Below, piece after piece: positions 1-7,856 of a stretch of DNA of 33,606 bases; position 1 is the first letter of the stretch; each line of letters begins with the position of its first letter. The notes beneath the pieces are model-generated. The model did not search any database. It saw only the letters and a program-made list of their open reading frames with translations, and was not told the origin of the DNA. The DNA is from an uncultured Thioclava sp. Lineage in GTDB: Bacteria; Pseudomonadota; Alphaproteobacteria; Rhodobacterales; Rhodobacteraceae. The position numbers were made by a program, and so were the translations under genes. Location: assembly GCF_913064665.1 (NCBI RefSeq), contig NZ_CAJYBT010000037.1:1-33606 (forward strand), given 5' to 3'.

Positions 1-1
1 A

Positions 2-76
2 TGGCTCCGGCGGTAGGGATCGAACCTACGACCAATTGATTAACAGTCAACTGCTCTACCGCTGAGCTACGCCGGA
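2..76 (-). tRNA. tRNA-Asn (anticodon GTT), CCA encoded
   Basis: On the minus strand a full cloverleaf folds. The acceptor TCCGGCG pairs with CGCCGGA, the D arm is GCTC/GAGC, and the anticodon stem GTTGA/TCAAT encloses the loop CTGTTAA, giving anticodon GTT. The T arm carries the usual TTCGATC loop. The discriminator is G and the CCA end is encoded at 2-4. A good promoter lies just upstream, so the gene is probably transcribed independently of the MBL-hydrolase gene on the same strand. Confidence 0.97.
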
Positions 77-86
77 ACACGTGGGC

Positions 87-115
87 TGTATATGAACCTC
101 AAAACGGGTTGTCCA
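87..115 (-). promoter_or_regulatory. sigma70-type promoter of tRNA-Asn
   Basis: On the minus strand, TGGACA (110-115, five of six matches to the -35 consensus) and TATACA (87-92) are separated by exactly 17 bp. Transcription would start around 80, a few bases before the mature tRNA 5' end at 76. This is sequence-only evidence. Confidence 0.7.
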
Positions 116-145
116 GAGGGTTTTTTGCAAAAAGGGGTCTAATTT

Positions 146-1018
146 TCAGCATCGCGAAAATTCTGCATTCGGATGCAGGGGTGTGGTTGCGTGAACCTTT
201 TTTTGTTGTTCAAGTTCAATGAGATGTGCGAAGACGTTACGTTGGGCGGCGCCGTGCAGCGCGCTGGGGAGGTCGCGATAAATCTGGGCGGTCAGATGGG
301 CGGGGGTGGCCGAAACCGAGTTTAGCGCCTGCAGGATTTGCGCGCTGCGGGTTTCGCGATGGGCGCGGTGCTCGGCGATCAGGGGCAGGGGGTCGCGCAC
401 GGGCGCGCCATGGCCGGGATACAGAATGCGCGGGCGCAGGGCCTCGATCTGGGCCAGCGAGCGATAGTAATCGCTCAGATCGCCATCGGGGGGGGAAATC
501 AGCGTCGAGGACCAGCCCATGATCAGATCGCCGCTCAGCACCGCATCGCCGATTGCGAAACACAGATGATTGCAAAAATGTCCCGGCGTATGCAGCGCCG
601 TGACTGCCCAATCGCCATGCGCGAGCGTCTCGCCATTGCCCAGCCGCTGATCGGGGGCAAAGCCGTGATCGACGCCCTCGCCACCGCCCGCCACACCGCG
701 CGCCGCCAGATTACGCATCACGTCAGAGCGCCCGGCCTCGGGCGGGCCAAAGGCATAGATCGGCGCGCCCGTAGCCTCCGACAGCGCACGCGCCCCGGGG
801 GAATGGTCAAGATGGGCATGCGTGACGAGGATATGCGTGATCCGCTCTCCGGGAGCGAGCCCGTCTAGGATCGCGCGCAAATGGCCTTGATGGATCGGAC
901 CGGGGTCAACTACCGCGACATCGCCCGTGCCAATCACATAGGTGCAAGTGCCTTGATAGGTCATCGGTGAGGGGTTGGGCGCCACGAGACACCGTAGCCC
1001 TGACTGCAACTGTTCCAT
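146..1018 (-). CDS. MBL-fold metallo-hydrolase (LACTB2-like)
   Basis: A 290-residue metallo-beta-lactamase-fold hydrolase. The metal-binding motif THAHLDHS lies at about residues 106-113. Downstream are the metal-ligand segments HTPGH, LSGDLIMGW and YPGHGAPV, expected for a dinuclear zinc site. The C-terminal ~80 residues resemble the winged-helix tail of the LACTB2 branch, some members of which are nucleases or thioester hydrolases; the substrate here is unknown. The ATG at 1018 has GGAG about 8 nt upstream. The frame stays open far beyond it, but only as antisense to the kinase gene. It is divergent from that kinase with a 36-bp gap. The family call is firm and the function is open. Confidence 0.9.
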   Translation of the reverse strand: MEQLQSGLRCLVAPNPSPMTYQGTCTYVIGTGDVAVVDPGPIHQGHLRAILDGLAPGERITHILVTHAHLDHSPGARALSEATGAPIYAFGPPEAGRSDVMRNLAARGVAGGGEGVDHGFAPDQRLGNGETLAHGDWAVTALHTPGHFCNHLCFAIGDAVLSGDLIMGWSSTLISPPDGDLSDYYRSLAQIEALRPRILYPGHGAPVRDPLPLIAEHRAHRETRSAQILQALNSVSATPAHLTAQIYRDLPSALHGAAQRNVFAHLIELEQQKKVHATTPLHPNAEFSRC

Positions 1019-1054
1019 CTTTCGCTCCGATCGCGCTTTGGCTAGGGTTGTGGC

Positions 1055-2389
1055 ATGAATTTTAGCTGGCTCAAACAGATGATGCCGCGCGGGCTGTATG
1101 GGCGGGCCGCGTTGATTTTGGTTTTGCCGGTGGTGACGATCCAACTGGTGGTCTCGGTGGTGTTTATTCAACGCCATTTCGAACGTGTCACGCGGCAGAT
1201 GACGCAATCCATGGTGCATGAGATCGATCTGCTGGATCGCGCGGCGCGCACGGCCCCTGATTTCGCGACGGCTCGGGCGCGGCTGGCAGATCTCGATTCG
1301 ATTCTGGGCTTTACGGTGCGCTATCCGGCCCCTGAGAGCCTTGCCAATGCGCGCGGCGATCAGCGCAGTTTCAGCGATCTGACCGGGATCGTCGTGATCT
1401 CGACCCTGCGCACGGCACTTAAGAATGTGCGCTATATTGATCTTAATGATGCCGATGATCAGGTGACAGTGGTTCTCGAGACCGCGCGCGGCGCTCTTGC
1501 GCTGAGTTTTCCGCGCGATCGCGTCTCGGCGTCTAATCCGCATCAACTGTTGGTGCTGATGTTGTTCGTCTCGATTCTGATGACACTGGTGGCCTATCTG
1601 TTCTTGCGCAATCAACTGCGCCCGATCCGGCGTTTGGCGGCTGCGGCCGAGGCCTTTGGCAAGGGGCGCAATGTCTCCTACCGGGTGAGCGGGGCCAATG
1701 AGGTGCGCTCGGCCGGGTCGGCCTTCTTGGATATGCGCAACCGGATCGAGCGCCAGATCGAGCAGCGCACGCTGATGTTGTCCGGCGTCAGCCATGACCT
1801 GCGCACGCCTCTGACGCGCTTGCGTTTGGGGCTGTCGATGCTGCCAGAAGGCCCCGAAATCACCGCGATGGAGCGCGACGTCGATGAGATGAACCGGCTG
1901 GTTGATGCCTTTCTAGATTTCGCGCGCGAGGGAGCCACGCAGGGCGACCCCGAATTGTGCGAGATTTGCCCCTTTGTGCGCGCCGTGGTCGAGGATGGCG
2001 CGCGCGCGGGCCAGAATGTGACAATGCGGCCCTGCGAGGGGCAGGGTGAGGCGACCTTCCGCCCCGATGCGCTGCGCCGTGCGCTGGAGAATCTGATCGG
2101 CAACGCTGTGCGCTACGGCGAGCATTGCGTGGTGTCGGTTGTGATTTCGCAGAAAGGCTGGCGGATCGTGGTCGAGGATGACGGGCCCGGTATTGCGCCC
2201 GAACGGCGCGACGAAGCGCTGCGCCCCTTCACCCGGCTGGACCCGGCGCGCAATCAAGATCGCGGGCAGGGGGTGGGCTTGGGTCTGTCGATTGCCATCG
2301 ATATCCTGCGCAGCCATGGCGGCACCCTGAAATTGGGTGAAAGCGCGGACATGGGGGGGCTGCGCATTGAAATGATCTTGCCGCGCTAA
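1055..2389 (+). CDS. EnvZ-like sensor histidine kinase
   Basis: A 444-residue inner-membrane sensor kinase that senses outside the membrane and phosphorylates a partner response regulator. TM1 is at about 17-37, followed by a ~125-residue periplasmic segment, TM2 at about 164-184 and a HAMP linker. The dimerisation/phosphoacceptor motif SHDLRTPLTR places the phospho-His at residue 247. The ATPase domain carries the N box (ENLIGNAVRYG), the G1 box (EDDGPGI) and the G2 box (GQGVGLGLSIA). The architecture matches EnvZ/RisS, whose partner is an OmpR-type regulator. No regulator is adjacent: upstream is the divergent hydrolase and downstream is lon. The kinase is therefore an orphan within this window. 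The signal and the partner cannot be inferred. Confidence 0.92.
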   Translation: MNFSWLKQMMPRGLYGRAALILVLPVVTIQLVVSVVFIQRHFERVTRQMTQSMVHEIDLLDRAARTAPDFATARARLADLDSILGFTVRYPAPESLANARGDQRSFSDLTGIVVISTLRTALKNVRYIDLNDADDQVTVVLETARGALALSFPRDRVSASNPHQLLVLMLFVSILMTLVAYLFLRNQLRPIRRLAAAAEAFGKGRNVSYRVSGANEVRSAGSAFLDMRNRIERQIEQRTLMLSGVSHDLRTPLTRLRLGLSMLPEGPEITAMERDVDEMNRLVDAFLDFAREGATQGDPELCEICPFVRAVVEDGARAGQNVTMRPCEGQGEATFRPDALRRALENLIGNAVRYGEHCVVSVVISQKGWRIVVEDDGPGIAPERRDEALRPFTRLDPARNQDRGQGVGLGLSIAIDILRSHGGTLKLGESADMGGLRIEMILPR

Positions 2390-2490
2390 TCAATCGTAAA
2401 GGTTCGTGGGGCCAGTGTAACCAAAGCGGTGCGACCCTCTTGCCCAAAATCGCACACGCGCGCATTGTGTCGATTGAGTGACATGGACTA

Positions 2491-2520
2491 GTTGAACCGA
2501 TCCACCGACCCACCTAGATA
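2491..2520 (+). promoter_or_regulatory. possible heat-shock (RpoH-type) promoter of lon
   Basis: GTTGAA (2491-2496) and CCTAGATA (2513-2520), 16 bp apart, roughly resemble the alphaproteobacterial sigma32 pattern (CTTGAA then a C-TATAT-like -10). lon is a classical heat-shock gene, which raises the prior, but the -10 match is imperfect. The rest of the ~200-bp gap upstream of lon shows nothing else that I can support. Confidence 0.3.
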
Positions 2521-2591
2521 TTGGGTTGAACAGGGAAGGGACGCGGCCGCCGATGAACGGGGCTGGGCCCTTTTGCCACAGAGGAAAACTT

Positions 2592-5015
2592 ATGACCGAA
2601 ATAACCCCCGTCACCCATCCGGTTCTGCCGCTGCGGGACATCGTGGTGTTTCCGCATATGATCGTGCCGCTTTTCGTGGGGCGCGAAAAATCGGTACGCG
2701 CGCTTGAAGAAGTGATGGCCGAGGATCGCCAAATCCTGCTGGCCAGCCAGATCGACCCATCCGAAGATGACCCCGATACTGATGGAATCTATCGCATCGG
2801 TGTGCTTGCTAACGTGTTGCAATTGCTAAAACTTCCCGATGGGACCGTCAAGGTTCTTGTTGAGGGCAAGAGCCGCGTGAAGATCACCGATTTCATCGTC
2901 AACGAGTCCTATTTTGAGGCCGAGGCCGAGCCGCTGTTTGAGCTGCCCGGCGATCAGCCGTCTGTGCGCGCTTTGCTCAACACAGTGGGCGATGAATTCG
3001 CACGCTACGCCAAGATCAAGAAGAATATCCCCGAAGAGGCGCTGGTCGCCGTCGGCGATGCGGGTGATGCAGATAAGCTGGCCGATCTCGTGTCGGGCCA
3101 TCTCGGTCTGGAGGTCGCGCAAAAGCAAGATTTGCTGGAAACGCTTGATGTCGCGGAGCGGCTGGAAAAAGTTTACGGGCTGATGCAGGGCGAGGTTTCC
3201 GTCCTTCAGGTCGAGAAAAAGATCAAATCGCGCGTAAAAACCCAGATGGAGAAAACCCAGCGCGAATATTACCTGAATGAGCAAATGAAGGCCATTCAGA
3301 AGGAGCTGGGCGACGGTGAGGAAGGCCAAAACGAGATCGCCGAACTTGAAGAGCGTATCGCCAAGACCAAGTTCTCCAAAGAGGCCAAAGACAAGGCCGA
3401 GGCCGAGCTGAAAAAGCTCAAATCCATGTCGCCAATGTCGGCTGAGGCCACGGTGGTGCGCAACTATCTGGACTGGATGCTCGCGATTCCGTGGGGTACC
3501 AAAAGCCGTGTGAAGAAAGACTTGATCGCGGCGGAAAAAGTGCTCGATGCCGATCACTACGGTCTGGAAAAGGTCAAGGAACGCATCGTCGAATATCTCG
3601 CCGTGCAGGCACGTTCGACCAAGCTGAAGGGGCCGATCCTGTGCCTCGTCGGCCCTCCGGGCGTGGGGAAAACCTCGCTTGGGCGTTCTGTTGCGCGTGC
3701 GACAGGGCGTGAGTTCATCCGCATCAGCCTCGGTGGCGTGCGCGATGAATCCGAGATTCGTGGCCACCGCCGGACCTATATCGGCTCGATGCCCGGCAAG
3801 ATCATTCAGGCGCTGAAAAAGGCCAAGACGACGAACCCGCTCATCCTGCTCGACGAGATCGACAAGATGGGGCAGGATTTCCGTGGCGACCCGGCATCTG
3901 CTATGCTCGAAGTTCTTGATCCGGAACAGAATTCGACCTTTGTCGATCACTATCTTGAGGTCGAATATGATCTGAGCAACGTGATGTTCCTGACCACGGC
4001 GAACAGCTACAACATGCCCGGCCCGCTGCTGGACCGGATGGAGATCATCCCGCTGGCTGGCTACACCGAGGACGAAAAAGCCGAGATCGCGCGCCAGCAC
4101 CTGATTCCCAAGCAGATCAAGGCGCATGGGCTGAAAAAGGGTGAGGTTTCCATCACCGATGGCGCGCTGTCCGATGTGATCCGCTATTACACCCGCGAGG
4201 CCGGGGTGCGTAGCCTTGAGCGCGAGATTGCAAAACTCGCGCGCAAGGCGGTGACCGAATTGATCAAGTCGAAAGGTGCGATCAAATCGATCGAGATCGA
4301 TTCCGACAAGGTCGCGCAATATCTGGGCGTGAAGCGCCATCGCTACGGTCTGGCCGAAAAGGAAGATCAGGTTGGTGTTGTGACGGGGCTTGCCTGGACC
4401 TCGGTGGGGGGCGATCTGCTCCAGATCGAGGCGCTGCGCCTGCCCGGCAAGGGTCGGATGAAGACCACCGGCAAGCTGGGCGATGTGATGAAGGAATCAA
4501 TCGACGCGGCGTCCAGCTATGTGCGCTCGATCGCCCCGAAAATGGGCATCAAGCCGCCGAAATTCGAAAAATGGGATATCCACGTACACGTCCCCGATGG
4601 CGCCACGCCCAAGGATGGTCCCTCGGCTGGCTTGGCAATGGTGACCTCGATTGTCTCGGTTCTGACGGGCATTCCGGTGCGCTCAGACATCGCGATGACC
4701 GGTGAGGTCAGCCTGCGCGGCAATGCGATGCCCATCGGCGGTCTCAAAGAAAAGCTACTGGCGGCCCTGCGCGGCGGGATCAAGACGGTCTTTATTCCCG
4801 AAGAGAATGAAAAAGACCTCGCCGAGATCCCCGACAACGTGAAAGAGGGGCTTGAGATTGTGCCCGTCACCCATGTGACCCAAGTACTGGAGCGCGCGTT
4901 GGTGCGCATGCCAGAGCCCGTCGAATGGGATGAAGAGGCCGAAGAAGCCGCCGCCGCCGCCGCCGCTGCAAAAGGCGGCACAGACAGCGCTGCTTCCGCC
5001 ACCACGGCGCATTGA
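2592..5015 (+). CDS. lon: ATP-dependent protease Lon
   Basis: An 807-residue cytoplasmic ATP-dependent serine protease that degrades misfolded and selected regulatory proteins. The N-terminal LON substrate domain begins with [20 protein letters not shown]. The AAA+ module has Walker A GPPGVGKT (354-361) and Walker [10 protein letters not shown] (D421, E422). The protease domain has the catalytic Ser678 in KDGPSAG and Lys721 in GGLKEK. These numbers are close to E. coli S679/K722. The tail is a short acidic, alanine-rich stretch. The start is the ATG at 2592 with GAGGAAA just upstream; the frame is open 22 codons further but lacks Lon homology there. A strong hairpin follows the stop. Length and motifs are canonical. 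Confidence 0.98.
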   Translation: MTEITPVTHPVLPLRDIVVFPHMIVPLFVGREKSVRALEEVMAEDRQILLASQIDPSEDDPDTDGIYRIGVLANVLQLLKLPDGTVKVLVEGKSRVKITDFIVNESYFEAEAEPLFELPGDQPSVRALLNTVGDEFARYAKIKKNIPEEALVAVGDAGDADKLADLVSGHLGLEVAQKQDLLETLDVAERLEKVYGLMQGEVSVLQVEKKIKSRVKTQMEKTQREYYLNEQMKAIQKELGDGEEGQNEIAELEERIAKTKFSKEAKDKAEAELKKLKSMSPMSAEATVVRNYLDWMLAIPWGTKSRVKKDLIAAEKVLDADHYGLEKVKERIVEYLAVQARSTKLKGPILCLVGPPGVGKTSLGRSVARATGREFIRISLGGVRDESEIRGHRRTYIGSMPGKIIQALKKAKTTNPLILLDEIDKMGQDFRGDPASAMLEVLDPEQNSTFVDHYLEVEYDLSNVMFLTTANSYNMPGPLLDRMEIIPLAGYTEDEKAEIARQHLIPKQIKAHGLKKGEVSITDGALSDVIRYYTREAGVRSLEREIAKLARKAVTELIKSKGAIKSIEIDSDKVAQYLGVKRHRYGLAEKEDQVGVVTGLAWTSVGGDLLQIEALRLPGKGRMKTTGKLGDVMKESIDAASSYVRSIAPKMGIKPPKFEKWDIHVHVPDGATPKDGPSAGLAMVTSIVSVLTGIPVRSDIAMTGEVSLRGNAMPIGGLKEKLLAALRGGIKTVFIPEENEKDLAEIPDNVKEGLEIVPVTHVTQVLERALVRMPEPVEWDEEAEEAAAAAAAAKGGTDSAASATTAH

Positions 5016-5021
5016 ACTGAC

Positions 5022-5052
5022 CGCCCGTCGCATCCCTTGCGGCGGGCGCTTT
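5022..5052 (+). terminator. intrinsic terminator downstream of lon
   Basis: A 10-bp GC-rich stem (5022-5031 with 5039-5048, one T-G wobble) with a 7-nt loop begins 6 nt after the lon stop and is followed by a short T-containing tract (CTTTGCT). The T run is weak, so some read-through into the HU-like gene is possible. Confidence 0.55.
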
Positions 5053-5099
5053 GCTATCCCCCGCTAAGCTCTCCCGATATCAGGGAAAAAGGACCCATC

Positions 5100-5531
5100 A
5101 TGGCCAAAGCCGCAAAACCGAAACGGCCCGCAAGCCCTGCGCGCAAATCCCCCAGCAAGCCGCGCGCCCCCAAAGCCGCCCCTGCTTCGGCGGCGACGTT
5201 GTCGGTGGTGTCTGCGCCCGTCGAGGCCGCAGACACCAAGGTCGTTCTAAGCAAGAAGACCTTTGTCGATCGGGTGATGATTGCAGCGGGCGTCAACAAG
5301 GGGCAGGCGCGCCAGATGTCGGAAGCGGTGCTCAAAGTGCTGGGCGAGGCTCTGTCACAGGGCGAAGAACTCAACGTGCCGCCGCTGGGCAAGCTCAAGA
5401 TCAACCGCCAGTTCGAAAAGAATGGCGATGAAATTCTGGTGGTGAAACTGCGCCGCCCCTCGGGCATGCTGGCCGATACGGGTGGAGATGAAAAAACAGC
5501 CCCGTCCCCTCTTGCAGAGGATGAGGACTGA
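5100..5531 (+). CDS. HU-family DNA-binding protein with Lys/Ala/Pro-rich N-terminal tail
   Basis: 143 residues. The first ~45 are low-complexity and basic (Lys, Ala, Pro, Ser), like a histone-H1 tail. Residues ~50-125 form an HU/IHF-like domain: two helices (TFVDRVMIAAGV..., ARQMSEAVLKVLGEAL), a turn of the LNVPPLGKLKI type, and a short beta segment. The canonical HU arm with GRNPxTG is missing and is replaced by a short QFEKNGDEILVVKLRRP strand. DNA binding is therefore likely but probably not by the classic minor-groove arm. The ATG at 5100 was chosen because the frame upstream has no domain content. tRNA-Val lies 20 bp downstream and may be cotranscribed. Likely role: nucleoid-associated protein (inference). 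Confidence 0.8.
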   Translation: MAKAAKPKRPASPARKSPSKPRAPKAAPASAATLSVVSAPVEAADTKVVLSKKTFVDRVMIAAGVNKGQARQMSEAVLKVLGEALSQGEELNVPPLGKLKINRQFEKNGDEILVVKLRRPSGMLADTGGDEKTAPSPLAEDED

Positions 5532-5551
5532 GGCTAGAAAGCGCGCCACGG

Positions 5552-5626
5552 GGGCGATTAGCTCAGTGGTAGAGCGCATCGTTCACATCGATGATGTCGG
5601 GGGTTCAAATCCCTCATCGCCCACCA
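5552..5626 (+). tRNA. tRNA-Val (anticodon CAC), CCA encoded
   Basis: The acceptor GGGCGAT/ATCGCCC, D stem GCTC/GAGC, anticodon stem CATCG/CGATG with loop TTCACAT (anticodon CAC), T loop TTCAAAT, and encoded ACCA all fit. It starts only 20 bp after the HU-like gene with no room for a clear promoter, suggesting processing from a shared transcript. Confidence 0.96.
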
Positions 5627-5636
5627 TTCTCCCCCT

Positions 5637-5675
5637 AAGGCGCGCCCCTGACCCGGGCGCGCCTTGGTCGTTTTA
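5637..5675 (+). terminator. intrinsic terminator after tRNA-Val(CAC)
   Basis: A perfect 11-bp stem (AAGGCGCGCCC at 5637-5647 with GGGCGCGCCTT at 5655-5665), a 7-nt loop, then GGTCGTTTTA. It starts 11 nt after the tRNA CCA end. Strong by stem quality. Confidence 0.8.
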
Positions 5676-5706
5676 GGGCCTGAACGCGGGACAGCGAAAA
5701 CCGCCC

Positions 5707-5735
5707 TTGATTGCTGCGCGCGACCCGATTAAAGA
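5707..5735 (+). promoter_or_regulatory. candidate promoter of tRNA-Val(TAC)
   Basis: TTGATT (5707-5712) and TAAAGA (5730-5735) are 17 bp apart, ending 9 bp before the tRNA. The -35 is fair and the -10 poor. Its position after a strong terminator argues that a promoter must exist about here. Confidence 0.4.
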
Positions 5736-5744
5736 GCGGGCAGG

Positions 5745-5820
<76 letters not shown>

Positions 5821-5930
5821 TCCCCCGTTCCAATTGCTCAATTGTGAGCCTGCGCAGAGGGTCTGCGCGCGTTTGGGTCTATCAAGATTTTCAACTGCGC
5901 TTAAGTTTGTCTCAACCAGAGGAGACTGAC

Positions 5931-6872
5931 ATGAGCTGGAACCCCGCCCTTGATCCCGAAATTCCCATCGGCGATGCCGTGGATGCGATTGAAACCGTCA
6001 TTGCGCCGCGTGCGCGCGATCTGGGGGGCTTTGAAGTGCGTCGGGCGCTGCCCTCTGCCGCGCGGCAAATGATTGGCCCGTTTATCTTTTTTGACCAGAT
6101 CGGCCCGGTTGAGTTTCTCTCGGGTCAGCGGGGAATCGACATTCGCCCCCACCCCCATATCGGCTTGGCGACCGTCACCTACTTGCTGCAAGGACGCCTG
6201 CATCACCGCGATAGCCTTGGCACGGATCAATGGATCACGCCGGGGGCCGTGAACTGGATGAACGCGGGCTATGGCATCACCCATTCCGAACGCACCGACG
6301 GCGCGGTTCGCGATAGTGGGCAGCTGCTATCGGGCATTCAGACCTGGGTGGCGCTGCCCGAGGCGCAAGAAGACGGCGCAGCAGGTTTTGAGCATGTCGC
6401 CGCAGCGGCGCTGCCCGCGCTTGAGGGTGAGGGCAAGACCGTGCGCCTCGTGTTGGGCGATGCCTGGGGCGCACGCGCGCCGATGGCGCTGCCTTCCGAG
6501 ATGTTTTATGCCGACGCGCAACTCGAAGCCGGCGCGCAGCTACCTTTGCCGGATAATCACGAAGATCGCGGCGTTTACGTGCTGCAAGGCGCGGTGCATG
6601 TTGCGGGCGAGACCTACGCGGCGGGGCAGATGTTGGTGTTTCGCCCCGGCGATCAGATATCGTTGCGCGCGGGCGATCAGGGCGCGCGACTGATCGTGCT
6701 CGGGGGCGCGACAATGGCGGGCCCCCGCTATATCTGGTGGAATTTCGTAGCCTCCTCGCGGGACAAGATCGACGCCGCCAAAGAGGCATGGCGCGCGGGC
6801 GATTGGGCGCATGGCCGCTTTCGCCTGCCGCCCGAAGACAATGCCGACTTCATACCCGCCCCCGATCACTAA
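5931..6872 (+). CDS. pirin family protein
   Basis: 313 residues, a bicupin of the pirin family. The four metal ligands expected for the N-terminal cupin are present: H74 and H76 (RPHPHIGLATVTYL), then H118 and E120 (GITHSER). The second cupin (about 180-290) is degenerate, as usual. Bacterial pirins include quercetin dioxygenases and regulators that bind metabolic enzymes; nothing here identifies the substrate. The start is the ATG at 5931 with AGAGGAGA just upstream; the open frame before it reads back through tRNA-Val and is not coding. It is a single gene, flanked by tRNA genes on both sides. Confidence 0.92.
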   Translation: MSWNPALDPEIPIGDAVDAIETVIAPRARDLGGFEVRRALPSAARQMIGPFIFFDQIGPVEFLSGQRGIDIRPHPHIGLATVTYLLQGRLHHRDSLGTDQWITPGAVNWMNAGYGITHSERTDGAVRDSGQLLSGIQTWVALPEAQEDGAAGFEHVAAAALPALEGEGKTVRLVLGDAWGARAPMALPSEMFYADAQLEAGAQLPLPDNHEDRGVYVLQGAVHVAGETYAAGQMLVFRPGDQISLRAGDQGARLIVLGGATMAGPRYIWWNFVASSRDKIDAAKEAWRAGDWAHGRFRLPPEDNADFIPAPDH

Positions 6873-6935
6873 GTGCAGCCCTATCCCGCCGCGCCCCCCT
6901 TAAGTGAGGCGTGGCTGTGCCTTTCATCTAGCGCG

Positions 6936-6962
6936 AAATACTCCCGCCGGAGGCCCCCGCCC
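6936..6962 (-). repeat. Rhodobacteraceae-type intergenic palindromic element (partial)
   Basis: Read on the minus strand, this contains GGGGGCCTCCGGCGGGAGTA followed by TTT. It resembles the short GC-rich element scattered after genes in many Rhodobacteraceae genomes. It sits between the pirin gene and the tRNA-Asp promoter. A related element is at 13818-13892. The attribution is from memory of such genomes and was not searched. Confidence 0.5.
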
Positions 6963-7015
6963 AATCAAGAGTCACCCCTTTGGAAAATAGTCGCAACTTT
7001 TTCGCAACCGCCCGC

Positions 7016-7044
7016 TTGACGGGGGGCGGGGGGGCGCGTAATAC
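7016..7044 (+). promoter_or_regulatory. sigma70-type promoter of the tRNA-Asp pair
   Basis: TTGACG (7016-7021) and TAATAC (7039-7044) with exactly 17 bp between them, the spacer being nearly all G/C. The predicted start is near 7051, about 33 nt before the first tRNA-Asp. There is no other obvious promoter between the two tRNAs, so both are probably made as one precursor. Confidence 0.75.
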
Positions 7045-7051
7045 GCCCCAA

Positions 7052-7180
7052 CGCTCGGGCGGCGATCCGGGCAGATGGTGTGAGCGGTTGTAGCTCAGTT
7101 GGTTAGAGTACCGGCCTGTCACGCCGGGGGTCGCGGGTTCGAGCCCCGTCAACCGCGCCATCATCCGGATCGCCCGAGCG
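7052..7180. other. leader/trailer inverted repeat enclosing the first tRNA-Asp
   Basis: CGCTCGGGC (7052-7060) pairs with GCCCGAGCG (7172-7180). GATCCGG (7064-7070) pairs with CCGGATC (7165-7171). GATGG (7074-7078) can pair with CCATC (7158-7162), which includes the CCA end. With one 3-nt bulge, this would give a long helix that brings the 5' leader and the 3' trailer of the precursor together. Confidence 0.6.
7084..7160 (+). tRNA. tRNA-Asp (anticodon GTC), copy 1
   Basis: The acceptor GCGGTTG/CAACCGC, anticodon stem CCGGC/GCCGG with loop CTGTCAC (anticodon GTC), T loop TTCGAGC, discriminator G and encoded CCA all fit. Identical over its length to copy 2, 26 bp downstream. Confidence 0.97.
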
Positions 7181-7186
7181 CTATGC

Positions 7187-7263
7187 GCGGTTGTAGCTCA
7201 GTTGGTTAGAGTACCGGCCTGTCACGCCGGGGGTCGCGGGTTCGAGCCCCGTCAACCGCGCCA
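7187..7263 (+). tRNA. tRNA-Asp (anticodon GTC), copy 2
   Basis: An exact duplicate of the upstream tRNA-Asp, with anticodon GTC and encoded CCA. It ends 26 bp before the ATG of a small membrane-protein gene that lacks a convincing Shine-Dalgarno sequence, so that gene may share the tRNA transcript. Confidence 0.97.
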
Positions 7264-7289
7264 CTTTTCCCTCGAAAAAGTTGGCTTCC

Positions 7290-7520
7290 ATGGATCAGAT
7301 CCGCGCATTTTTCGATGAGGTTCCGTTGGGGCTGGCGGTAATTGCCTCACTGACTTTGGGTCTCGCGCCGTTCGTGCCCGAACCCCATATCTGGGAAAAG
7401 CTCAAGATGGCGCGCGCGGGTACGTTGCGCAAGCCGATCGACATTTTTGATCTCGCTCTGCATGCTGCGCCCTTTATTCTGCTGATCGGCAAGCTGCTGT
7501 TTCTGGCCTTTCCAGCCTAA
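7290..7520 (+). CDS. small membrane protein, first of two tandem paralogues
   Basis: 76 residues. TM helix 1 is at about 14-29 and TM helix 2 at about 57-74. The loop between them carries [16 protein letters not shown], then GTLxxPxDxFDLxLH. The next gene encodes the same pattern, so the two are paralogues. Such proteins are often labelled 'RND transporter' in databases, but at this size they cannot be a transporter by themselves; I regard the function as unknown. The ATG at 7290 was chosen over a TTG nine bases upstream. No good ribosome-binding site is visible. It lies between tRNA-Asp and the proA operon. Confidence 0.75.
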   Translation: MDQIRAFFDEVPLGLAVIASLTLGLAPFVPEPHIWEKLKMARAGTLRKPIDIFDLALHAAPFILLIGKLLFLAFPA

Positions 7521-7595
7521 GCCTGCACCCAAAGATACGTTGAGCTTTCGCGCGCCAGTCTTTATATCGCAGGGCGGAACGCGCGGAGGCACCCA

Positions 7596-7856
7596 ATGAC
7601 ACTGATCAAACGCATTTTCGACCATATCACGCTGTTGCAGGCGGTGATTTTGGCTGGGTTTCTGGGCCTCGCCCCGTTCACGCCAGAGCCGCATATCTGG
7701 GAAAAGCTCATGATGCTGGCCTCAGGCACGCTGGTGCGCCCGGTGGATTGGTTCGATCTGTGCCTGCACGGGCTGCCGTGGATCATTTTGGCCGTCAAAC
7801 TGGTGCAATGGGTGAAAACGGGTAAGGCCGGGCGGGCTGCGGAGGATACAAAATGA
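7596..7856 (+). CDS. small membrane protein, second of two tandem paralogues
   Basis: 86 residues with the same plan as its upstream neighbour: a hydrophobic helix (about 12-28), the conserved [15 protein letters not shown] loop, [16 protein letters not shown], a second hydrophobic helix (about 52-68), and a short basic cytoplasmic tail. A GGAGG site precedes the ATG. Its stop codon overlaps the proA start (ATGA), which implies translational coupling with proline biosynthesis. The function is not known; the invariant Pro-Glu-Pro-His/Trp-Glu-Lys and Asp/His residues in the loop look like a binding or catalytic surface rather than a simple anchor (inference). Confidence 0.82.
   Translation: MTLIKRIFDHITLLQAVILAGFLGLAPFTPEPHIWEKLMMLASGTLVRPVDWFDLCLHGLPWIILAVKLVQWVKTGKAGRAAEDTK

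Noticed and set aside
2826-4340. Long minus-strand open frame (504 codons) opposite lon
   Set aside because: It lies entirely antisense to a protein with full Lon motifs, has no domain pattern, and is rich in His, Arg and Gln as expected for GC-skewed antisense frames.
6928-7164. Minus-strand frame across tRNA-Asp reading TGLEPATPGVTGRYSNQLSY
   Set aside because: Also a classic spurious translation of an antisense tRNA, frequently mis-annotated in databases.
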